Of a stretch of 64,000 nt of DNA, positions 43,301 through 55,300 are shown one piece after another. Each line of letters starts with the position of its first letter. The first letter of the stretch is position 1. The DNA comes from Heterocephalus glaber (taxonomy: Eukaryota > Chordata > Mammalia > Rodentia > Bathyergidae). Under the pieces are notes generated by a model. It saw nothing but the letters and a program-made list of their open reading frames with translations. It ran no database searches and was not told where the DNA came from. The stretch is taken from contig NW_004624866.1 in NCBI RefSeq assembly GCF_000247695.1, positions 5,514,744 through 5,578,743 of the forward strand. Direction: 5' to 3'. The position numbers were made by a program, and so were the translations under genes.

Positions 43301-46300
43301 AACAAAACTATGGAAGGAAAAAAAATGGAACTTCCTACTATATTTTTCTATTCTGATGATGGCTTCTTCTCTATATAGCAATTTGGGTTGTTACTTAAGC
43401 GAGACTAGCTGTATCTTCCCCCATTCACAAGAACTACTGACAGGCAACTGCAAATATTGCAGTCACCGTACCTGGCATTTCATACATTTGGTGTCTTCAT
43501 CCACATAGCTATGTGAGTACACAAAGTGTGTGTGCCTACATCTCTTCACTCAGAGGTGATTGGGATATAGAGCCGTGTTCCCTTCTGTCTTCATAAGTCT
43601 CTTTTGTGCTTCACTGCTCTTTGCATGAACAGAGAAAATATAAATCTATTGCCAAGATGCTTCTGAAACAAGGATGTAATGAAATTCTGCGTCCAGATAT
43701 GTTGACTGCTCTCTACAATACACACATGTGGAGCCAGGTAATGTCTGATGAGCTGTGAAGAAGGAGGCTTAGACCATAGGTGCATTCCCTTTTATGCTTC
43801 CATTGGGCTTCTCTCCCTGCTCCTGCCCACGTGAGATTCACATGGTAAAGGTGGATAAATATCCATTCCTTATTATTGAGCTCTTAGTGTGGCCAAGCAT
43901 GAGGAGGGGTCAGCTATCATTTTTGTATCTGCTACTTTGGGAGTTCCAAGCAAGATTAGCTGAGACTCTCTCAAACATTACTTCCAAACTGGTATAACAC
44001 CAATTTATATTTTTCAGTATTTGCCTCAAAGAAATAGATTCCTGCCGGGGATTTAGCTCAGTGGTTCTGACACCTTTCTCAGAAGTGCAAGGTCCCAAGT
44101 TCGATCCACAGTACAAAAAAAAAATAAATAAATAAATAAAATAAAATAAAATAAATAGATTCCTTAGCAATTGAGGCTATTTAGCAGATTCAATAGCATT
44201 TAAAGGTCTGAATGTTTTCATCTAATTTTCCCATTGTTCAATTACCACTGCAACTGTATCATTTGGGAGAAATAAGGGTCACCCTACAGCTTTTTAAATA
44301 TTGCACATATTCATGGTGCTTTTGAGGTTGGTATTGAATTGCTAGATTACTTCCAGCCTGTTTTCCCACACGGTGTTAACCATGCCACCGATAAAGCTGA
44401 TTCCCACAAGGTCAACTGAAGCACATACTATTATATTTCCATCAGTGGCTGGAAAGCAAATAGAGAACAGCAATAAATGGTACTAATTGTTAATTATCAG
44501 GCACAATATTAATAAAATGCCATTTTTCCAAACAAGAAAAAGTGGGGGTTTTTTGTTGTGGAGACAGGATCTTGCCTTGTAGTTCAGGCTGGTGTTAACC
44601 TCACTACGTAGCCTAGGCTGGCTTTGAACTTGGGGGAATCCTCTTGCCTCAGCCTCCTGAGTGCTGGAATTACAGATGTGCACTACCATACTCCACTCCT
44701 GAAAAAGGTTTTAATCAGTCTTTTGTATTAGGAACTTGTTTTACCATTTTGGTTTTCCATCAGACTGATGCAAAAATGAGAGTGAGCTCTTCCATAAACA
44801 TCCTGTTTGCCTGAACTTTTTCCTAGGCCTTTGTATGATCGTTAAACACTTGTGCATGAAATTTTGTTGTGATGTCTGTATCTGTCCTGCTTCAAACAGC
44901 TTATGTGCATGTAAAAATGATGACTTACAAATTACAAAAACAAATGTATTTTTAAATGATCAATACTTCTCAAACTATATATACCATACTTAGGTTTTAT
45001 TTTGTATCTGTTTTCCATCTTTGATATGGAAAAATATTTTGAGACCACTCATATGTTACAAGTGAAACCGTACTTAACAGAGTACAGAGGATGAGGTTTT
45101 AGTCCTGCTGTGAGATTCCCTTACATGTGCCCATGGCTCAATCTCCTAACCTCTCAGGCCTCAGTTTATTTCCATGTGTATAAAATATATTGGAAAATAT
45201 TATTCTCTGTTCACTCTACTGCACTATTCCTATCAAATACAAGTTTATATCAAACATATCCAGTTAGGATTTAAAGTGAAAGCTACCCTGACACCATCTC
45301 CAATTCTGGTGTTTCATTTGATTTCTCAGAGTTAACTCGTTCTTCTCTTCTACAATCTAGATCAAGTACAGAAAAAATTATGAAAAATCAAAAGACAAAT
45401 TCACTTCTGTTGTGGACACTCCAGAACACCTGCGTACTACAAAAGTCAACAAACAAATCAGTGATGTAAGTACAAGAAACACCGAGTAGATGCTCAGACT
45501 TGGGGCATTTGTGAATGTGAAGGGCCATTTGAGATTGTCACATCTGAGAGATAATAGCCATTTAGTGGGAGGGAGGCAAGGGTGATGCATGTCTGCTCTG
45601 CACAGAACTCTTCCAACCAAATTGGTAGCCATTCCAGTTGAGAAACACTGAGGTCTTAGCAGAGAGCCTGAAAATATGAATTTATGGAATTCTCTTTTCT
45701 TTACGTTCACCTTCTCCAAAAAAGCTTTGCATTTATATTTTTACACTGAAACATGGGAAGTATAACATTGTGCTTTTTAATCTCCTTCAGATACTTTATA
45801 AACTGGAATACAACAAGGCCAAACCCAGAGGCTACACCACAATCCATGACACGCCCATGTTGCTGCATGTCCGCAAGGTCAAAGATGAAGTCAGTGATGT
45901 AAGTTCTGGAGCGGCCTATCAGTTTCTCTTTTTGTGTCACTATCTAATACAATGTAACAAAGTCTAGCTCAGTTACCTATCCCTGAGTTACAACCACCCA
46001 AAAGCCTAGTGGCTTAAAATAACAATCATCTGTTTGGCTTGTGATTCTGCAAGTTGACTGGGCACAGCCAAGTAGTCCTATTGCACATGCTGTTGGCAGA
46101 CATCTGAGGTTCGGCTGGGCCAGGACATCCAAGATGGCGACTCCGAAACAACCAGCCCCAGTGCACAAAACTGCTTACAAGGTGCCATTAAACTGAAGAA
46201 AAAAGCTGAAAGATCTAGTGCTTCACAGAGTGCAATTTATTACTGACAGAAGCATGGTTCTAGGAAGCAACAATACCAAGTGGGTCCCTGCAATCTGGGC

Positions 46301-49300
46301 CAGAAGGAAGGACACACATATTGGTCAGAATGAAAGGGACTTCACCCAAGCTGGAATGTACCTAATTTCTCTTAAGCTAATATCAAAGTGTCAGGCATAT
46401 TTGTGGCACCAGGGTCTGATTGTGAAGCTACACGTAGCACTCTAATTGTTTTGTCTATTTATGTACTAGAAACTCTGCAGGAAAAACCGACACAGGGAGG
46501 GTTTGGGGACAATCATGGTTATGGCTCAAGATGGCTGCAGTCATATCAAGCTGAATCTATACAGTGGGTCACTCACGTGGCTGGCAGTTGATGAGAGCTG
46601 TGGGCTGAAAGCTTGGCTCTTGTATAGATGGAAACCCTTCTGTGTGACCTCACTACATAGCTTGAACATCTCACAGGATAGAGCTGGGTTCCAAGAGGTA
46701 GAAAGTAGAGGCTTCCATGTCAGCATAGGGCCGCTGCTAGAATTGGTATAGCATTATTTTTTCCAACTTTTATGCACTCAGATTCAAGAAGTATATTACC
46801 TTTTTGTCACTATAACAAATACTGAGATCGGTTAACTTATGTAAAGAAAATGTCTGTTTTGGTTCAGAGTTTCAGAGGTTTTAGTCCATGGGCAGTTGGG
46901 GTCCTGTTGCATTGGTCTTGTGGTGACGTATCACACCATAGTTAAACACATGATGGAACAAAACTGCTCACCTTGTGGCCAGAACACAAAAGAGAGGAGG
47001 AGGAAGGGGCTGGGATCCCATCATCCTCTTCAAGGTCCCACCCCTAGTGACTGAAAGACCGCTCACTAGACCCCACCTCTTAAAGGTCCCCCACTTCCCA
47101 ATAGCACTGTGGCCTGGGGACCAAGCCTTTTACACCTGTGCTCTGGGGAACATACCAGCTCTGAATTATGCAAGAAGTAAAGTGACCCACATCTCCTCTG
47201 GATGAATAGATAACAAAGTGACAATGCAGAGCAGTATGAGGGGTGGGAGAGAATGTTAGCCCATTCAACAAAATGAAGTGTACCATAGATGCTATTAATA
47301 ATCTGTAGGAAATCAGCTGGAGATTTAGCACAGTGGCACTGTGCCAGCCTCACAAACACAAGGTCCTGAGTTTGATCCCTAGTACCAGAAAAAAAAAAGT
47401 CTATAAGATTTATTACAAGAGACAAACTAGCTGTTGTATTCTAATACTCTGGATTTGAGGAAAAATTGTACTCATAAATTTTCAGATATTTGGCTTGGTT
47501 CTGTGGTTGAAAACTATCATCCTTTTGGTTGATTAAAAAAATATCAGTGATGGAGCTGGGGATTTAGCTCAGTGGTTTTGCTGCCTGCTGCCCAAGCGCA
47601 AGGACCCGAGTTCAATCCCCGGTACCAAAAAAAAAAAAAATCAGTGTTTCAAAGAACTCCATGGTGACATGACCTTTTGGGCACCAGGAAGAATATCAAA
47701 GGCAACTGCGGAATAGCTCATTCCTACCCCAGAGCCTTGGCTACAGCTGGTGCTCAGAGAGAGTCTTTCATAGATGAATAAAGAAATGTGTGTTGGCCTG
47801 GAGTCATCTGAAAAACAAACCAACACATTCAGTGCACTTACATATATATATATACATACATACATACATAAAGCATCTCAGGAATATGAAATATGTTAAA
47901 ATAAATTTTGGTGCTATAAACAAGAATATCAAATGTTATAAGCATCTATCACATAGGTCCCTTATGTGGAACAGTCCATTTTCTAACACTGCAGAGAAAA
48001 GCATTTCTGCATCCATTTCCCCAAGCTTTTGTAAAAATAGCTAGGTGTGCTGATTAAAAAAATATGAATTTCCAGGTCTTTCCTCTTAAGATATTGATGA
48101 ATAATCTAGGCCTATGGTGAAGTCCAGAAAATTAGATTCTTATGATCAATTTAGTACACCCTACTTTGGCCCCCTTAGAACAGTTTCTTTTAGTTTTAAT
48201 CACATTAAAACCTAGCATCCTGGCCGAGGATTTAGCTCAGTGGCACGGTGCCTGCCTCACAAGCACAGGGTCCTGAGTTCGATCCCCAGTACCGGAAAAA
48301 ACAAAACAAAACAACAACATCACAATAAAAATCTAACATCCTTACCCCCAAATTAATGAAAAAACCCAAACTGGAAGTCAGCACCATAAAATTTAAGAGA
48401 AATAAAAGTGGAGTAATCTAGAAAGTCCTGGGAAGATGGGGCAACTTCCTTCCCTGGGCCCTTCCCTCCCATCTAACCTCCAAACCCTAAACCTGCTATA
48501 CACCATGCTAGCACTAGCAGTGGTGAGGAACATACCCATCCATTCATTCATCTAGTATTAGTTTCTGTGTGCAGACACCAGGAATGTGATGATGAATGAG
48601 ACAAACCCTTTGCTCTGAAAGAGTTCTGTGTAAGAGACTAAGCAGATGAACAATTACTGTGTGACATGTTAGTACCAAGAAATGTGACAGCAGAGAAGAA
48701 TATGACTCAAATTTCATCCTGATGAGCTGGCAGCTTATGGCTTCTCTTGTGAAAGCAGTTTTCAAAATGTTCTGGACTCCGGGCTTTCTGACTTGGAAAA
48801 GGGAAAGCATGCATGGATAGCTGTTCAGTTGGTTCTTTCACATGAGCTTGTGGAGGTAAAATCCTGCAGCAACACTGGTGACCACATTCAAAGTGCCCTA
48901 GGAGCTGGTGTTCAGGTCGGAGACAGGAAAGTGCATCCTGCATAGATTCTTCACTGCAGAATTTACAAAAATATCCTATTATAGGGAGCATTGTGTAGTA
49001 AAGTCAGTTTTAATTTCTTAGTTTTTAAAATGCTCAGTAGGCTGCTACAGAAAATTATCATTGTCATTCTGTTTCCTCCCACAGCTGAAATATAAAGAAG
49101 TTTACCAAAGAAATAAATCTAACTGCACCATTAAACCAGATGCTGTTCATATCAAAGCAGCCAAGGATGCCTACAAAGTTAACACCAATGTAAGTTCTAG
49201 GAGTTTCTCTGCACTCTTAAGGCTCCCACCTGTTAATGTCAAAATGGCAGTTAAATTCCAACATAAGTTTTGGAGGAGTTGTCTGAACCCTAACAAAGCC

Positions 49301-52300
49301 TGATGGGGCTTTGTCAGCTTCTGCAGGACGTGTGGCCTCTTTTCAAATTTGTTCAGGTGGTTGAGCTCTAGTGCATCCAGATCAGGAGTTAGGCCCAGGA
49401 GCCGAAAACAAAATGATGCCTTTGGTCCCCACAAAGGTGATGCTGAGTAGCAAGGGTGGCCTCACCTCGTGCCATGGGTATGACACCCAGCTGGCCTTTG
49501 TAGTGGGTGGCTGTGAAGTAGGGCCTCTAATTCTAAAGGCTGCACTTTAGAAAGTGCCTCAGCATCTCATTCTCCTCCCCGGGCTTCCTTCCTGGCTCAA
49601 ACTCTAGAGTCTGCTTCCTTCTTCTGAAGCAGAAAATTTCTGAGCCATCTGGTCTCCTCAGGGGTTGGCCTGGACCTTCCCCCTGCTCAGCTACTCCCTG
49701 GACTGACTGCTCTCTCAGCTCTCTTTGGGTGGAGCATCTTAAAGCCTCTACCACAGAAACAATGCCATCATTTAGATAGCACTGACTTTTTAAAAATATA
49801 AATGAGGGGCCAGGGATTTAGCTCAGTGGTTTCACCACCTGCCTCACAAGCACAAGGTCCCAAGTTTGATCCCCAGTACCTAAATAAATAAATAAATGGT
49901 TAGCGTAATGAAACCATTACAATGCAACTAATGCTTATGCTTTCCAGAGAGAAAACATTTATTATGGCCAGCAAACCAAGGCACCTGGAAGAGTTGGCAG
50001 ATAGCTTGCAGATGTCCTGAGAGTGGGCTGATGGATAGGTAGAGGTGGAGGTGTGGGAGAAAACAGGTGCAGCAAAACGTACAATATGGAATGAAGGTGG
50101 TGGTTGCGTGGGTATTCTCTGTCATTGGATGACCTCAGAGTGGCCAATTTTCTGCATAAATTGTACAGATTTTAATTAGGGATTTCATATCAAAAGCTAT
50201 AATGTGTGGTGTATTAAAAATCCAAGTCCCTCTGTGCCTAGTGTGTTTATGAATTCTTCCTGATTGATTCCTATCATGTTAAAAACAGCTGGACTACAAG
50301 AAACAATATGAAGCCAACAAAGCCTACTGGAAGTGGACCCCTGACCGACCAGACTTTATGCAGGCTGCCAAGGCGTCCCTGCAGCAAAGTGATGTAAGAT
50401 AGATAGACATAGCGGTTATTCATAATACTGCTGTGGGTGTTAACCCTAATTTGGGATCCAATAGGAAGAGGAGGGTTGAGGGGAGCGAAAGGCACGCTCA
50501 ATGATGCAAACCTGGCCACTGAGCCCATTTTCCTACTGCTGTACCCAGACACTGAGGGCTCAGTCCTGACTGGGACTGGGGAGACCCTGGGGGAAGGCTG
50601 GAATGGCAAAACTTGGTCTTGGTTCCCAGGATGGAAAAAAAAGAGCTCAGCATGCTGTGAGTGGCCAGGAAGCTGTCCTTCATTCAGGGAACGTGGCCTT
50701 ATCATCCCCTTAAGAGGACTCTCTTTGAGTTTGCTCAAATGCCCAGCTTCCTCTTGTGCTTGTGAACCATTCTTCCTCCGCTTTTTCTTCCATCACAGTT
50801 TGAATACAAGTTGGACCGAGAGTTCCTCAAGGGCTGCAAGCTTTCTGTCACTGATGACAAAGACATGGTGCTGGCCCTCAGGAATTCCTTAATAGAAAGT
50901 GATGTAAGTATCCAGTCTCTTCCACTGTACCTAACTTCCTCAGGCACCTCCTCTGTGGCACAGTCCCCAGGGCCACCCAGGAAAGGACAGAGAAGGGCAG
51001 GTCTGTAGGAGTTCAGGTGTGGTCCTGAAACATAGCTGTGCCCTGATGGACACCAGTGATGTGACTGAGCCAGGCAGCAGCTGTGCCGAGGCTGAGAAAC
51101 CCAGGTTACAGCTTTCCGTCTACTCTGTATCACCTGGCATTTCGAACAGCACAAACTAGGAACTGGAAGGCCTGGCTGCATTCTGTATGAGAACATAATC
51201 ATTTCTCTTCTGTGGCATCATATTCTTCCTATACTGTAGTTTTCTCATCTGTAAAGAAATAATGCCTCCCAGGGCTGACAGGAAGGCCAACTGACGTATT
51301 TGAACATGTTTTGAATTAATATCTATCTATATGGCGATCCGTCATGTGATACATTTTGATTGTTACTACAACTTCAACTTGCAAGTAATAAGGAAAAACT
51401 TCTTTCAGGTATTTCTCAGGATTTCCAAGCATCAGAATCTTTAAATGAATTTTGTGATCTTAGTTTGTCAATAATGCTATTCTGCTGGCTATACTCTAGT
51501 GATTTGGGGGCTTAATAAAAACGTGCAGGAACCCTACAGGAGCTAAAGAAATGCTCCCTTTCTCCCCAGCTGAAATACAAGGAGAAACATGTCAAGGAAA
51601 GAGGAACCTGCCGTGCTGTGCCTGACACTCCTCAGATCCTCCTGGCAAAGACTGTCAGCAATCTGGTGTCTGAGGTAACCCTCCTGTAACCCATATGCTC
51701 TGCTCCTGTCTTGGACTCAGCCCCAGGCAGATGCTTTAATAATCTTCCTGTGGATTCCCTCAGAACAAGTACAAGCGCCATGTCAAGAAGCACCTGGCCC
51801 AGGGCTCATACACAACACTGCCAGAGACCCCGGATACTGTTCACGTGAAGAAAGTTACCAAGCACGTCAGTGATGTAAGTGACCAGCCATGGGATTCTTG
51901 CAGCAGCAACAGCACTTTCCCTTAGTGACTGCCTTTTTGCTTACAGATGCTTTTCTTTACATAGCTTCACTCTTACCATCAGTATTTACATGGGAACCCT
52001 AAACTCTAATTTAAAAAGATTCTGTGTGTATTGGCTTTCTAGTTAGGGTAATTATGACAGATGAGGACATATCTAAAAATATAAGCTGTCATTAATAATG
52101 CTAATAATGCAGATTAAGGGTATCCTCTCCTGCTGTTAAAATTGTTGCTATACAATTTTATTTTTAAATTTTTCATTCTTTTAGTATGTATTTGTAGTAC
52201 ATAATGTTTACACTGCTTGTGTGGAGTTGGTACACATGCATAACATGCCACGATTCTTTTTCATCCCTTTTCCCTCCCTTCCCTCTCCTTTCCATCTCTT

Positions 52301-55300
52301 GATCCCCTTCCCCTTTAAGAAAGATCTGCCTCCACACCTAGTATCTTTTATTTTGCTCTTCATCTATACTTTGGGCTTCTCATATAAGAGAAACCATGCT
52401 ATAGTTAAGCTTGTGTGTTTGATTTATTTCACTTACCATTATGATTTCAGGGAACAGCAACACAATTTTAGACAGATAAAGTCACCTTTTTGTGCTTCAG
52501 TAATCTTTTCCCACTCCCTTAATAGTATTGTAGTAATCCTAGTATTATATTTTATGTATTTATATGAGTTCATATATTCTTAAAAGGTAGAAATGGTGAA
52601 TAAAAGAGTTTAGTTTGCTTGTATTCAGTTCTCCAAAGATTGCTGGATAGTTGGGGCATTGTGCTTCAGGACAGAACCAACAAGGAAGAATTGGAATGTG
52701 GGCCAGAGAGCTCAGCAGCAAAGTGAGGCCAAGTGGGAGAGCCATGGGTTTTCCTGGAGGCCTGCTCAGAGTTCTTCAAATAAATCACTTTTCCTCCCAG
52801 CTTCCTCTTGTCTCATAAGTAATTCTGACTCTCTTTAGACAAATTACAAAAAGAAATTTGTCAAGGAGAAAGGAAAGTCCAACTACTCCATCATGCAGGA
52901 GCCTCCAGAGGTGAAACATGCCATGGAAGTGGCCAAGAAGCAGAGTGACGTACGTTTCCCCTCATAACATCCCTGAGCCCACTTGTAGCGCATTCCAAAC
53001 AGGCACATGCTCCTGTTCCAAAGTGTGCTCACCCTCAATTCTATGATCTGGTAGTTTAAAAAATATGGCGGTGGTGGTGGGGATTTGTTTCATTTTGAGT
53101 AAAAAGGTTGTTTGTGCTTAATGACTTTTGGAAAGACAGCATATCTCAAGTGAGTAAACATTTTCTTCCCCACATAAAGGTTGCTTACAAAAAAGATGCC
53201 AAAGAGAATCTACATTATACCACAGTGGCTGATCGGCCAGACATCAAGAAGGCCACGCAGGCAGCCAAACAGGCCAGTGAGGTAAGGGTTATAGTTAAAA
53301 TGTCTCCAGTCCCCAGTGGTCTCTGCCACCAATAGTAGAAGGTGCTTATTACCAAGAATCCATTGCCCGTTTTGGTTTTCTTTGATCCAGGTGGAGTACA
53401 GAGCCAAGCACCGCAAGGAAGCTAGCCATGGTTTAAGCATGCTTAGTCGACCAGACATTGAGATGGCCAAGAAGGCAGCCAAGTTGAGCAGCCAGGTAAT
53501 GCAGCTGGGCAAGTGGCAACTCTAGTGTGAAAAGATTTTGAAAACCTTATGAAAAAAGGAATTCCCAGAATGAAAGTGGATTATTAACAACCAAAGAGAT
53601 ATTATTGGTCTTTAATCGGAGTACAAAGCTTTGAAAAGTGCTGAGCACTTACTTTGTCTTTCTTCCCTCTAACCATTCTAGGCCTTTCTTATTCTCTACT
53701 TTGCCATTTATGCGTATGCATCTGAGTGTCTGTGTGCTTAACTATCATCATGTGACAAAGGGGACCTTACTCTAGAAAGTAAAATTTACATCTCCAGGGT
53801 CTGATTCATACTTGAGTCACTACAGGAGACCTGTTAACATGCAAAGGTCATGCAATTCTAACTTCTCAAATGCAACCAGATGATATAATTTTTTTTCTTT
53901 TTTGTGGGTGGGTAGATATGATAGTGCTGAGTGACCCAGGGCTTTGTGGGTGCTAGGGCCTTTGTGGGTGCTCTACCACTGAACTACACCCCCACCCCTT
54001 TTTAGTTTACTTTGAGACATGGTCTCACTATGTTGCCCATACTGACCTCAAACTTGCAAACCTCTTGCCTCAGCCTCTTGAGTAGCTAGGGTTACAGGCA
54101 TGCAGCACTATGCCTGGCCAGAACCTGTATTCTTTCATGCAACATTCATGTATTGAATGCCTAGACTAGCAACTGAGGATGAGCAAATGTCTTCAGACTA
54201 CATGTTTCTGGATAAATAATTACAATCTGGTGTGATGAGTGTTTGACCAAGAGTGCTCAGAGAATGTTTCCTTCTAGCAGATTTCATACTATCAAGGAGA
54301 AGATGGACATAGAAATGTGTTGTCCAAAGCTGATTGTCACATTGCCTAAGTTGCTTCTTTCAATCAATTATCTACAACGTTCTTAAGTTATGACAGGTTT
54401 TCAGACTTTACTGAGAGATCCCTACCACCAAATCTTGCAGACAGCAAATTTTGGTCCCATAGGACTTGAGCTCAAGAATATCATATTTCTCCTCCAATTT
54501 AGAAATCTTCCCTTCATCTTCTTCATTATCCATTCTCTTCAAGTATTTAAATAATAGGTTTGGAATACATACTTTTAGTTGTTGTATGTACTGACTTGCA
54601 GCAATATCAGACATGAGATCTCAATCTCGAGGAAGATACTGTATAAAGTATTAATGTCAAGTGATAAAGCAAGCTGGAATTATGAAAAAAAAAAGGTTCA
54701 GGTGATTGGTGACAAGCAAGTATAATTTGTTTTACAGTTTTTGTATTTAAAATTTCTATGCAGTATTTTTATTGTAAGTTAATAGAATCATATAACCATT
54801 TGAGACCAAGAAACAAAATCACTAACAGAAAACATTCTCTTAGAGTAAAATCTCTAAGAGAATGAAATGTTCCAAGAACTTATTTAAAATTTTTTTAGAA
54901 ATTTTTTAATTACCAAAGTCATACTTTATCAAGTTAAAAACAAAAAAAATGATTTTGATGTTGAAATTTTGAAAACGTCACTGATTTTAAAAATCAAGAG
55001 GTTCATACTTCTAATCCCAAGTGAATTCTATGTTATGAAGAATGGAACCCAAAAAGATCCTTTTATGAGTTCATCTTCCTGTGAAAGGCTTGCCTCAGGT
55101 TTGACAGCTTAATAGTGTGGCCTCTGGCCCAAGGGGACCTCAACTATATGTGGGCTCTCCCCATTCTGATTTTGCCGTCTTGCTACATACTCTAGGCAAA
55201 ATACTTCACACATCAAAGGAGAGGGCAAGGGCAAGGCACCACATCTTATGACACCCCTGTGGTGAGGCATCTTACGAAAAGTAATGTACTCATCAGTGAT

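Noticed and set aside
50274..51202. Two ~155-codon minus-strand open frames
   Set aside because: Low-complexity translations without domains, overlapping NEB exons and introns; chance frames in a GC-richer stretch.
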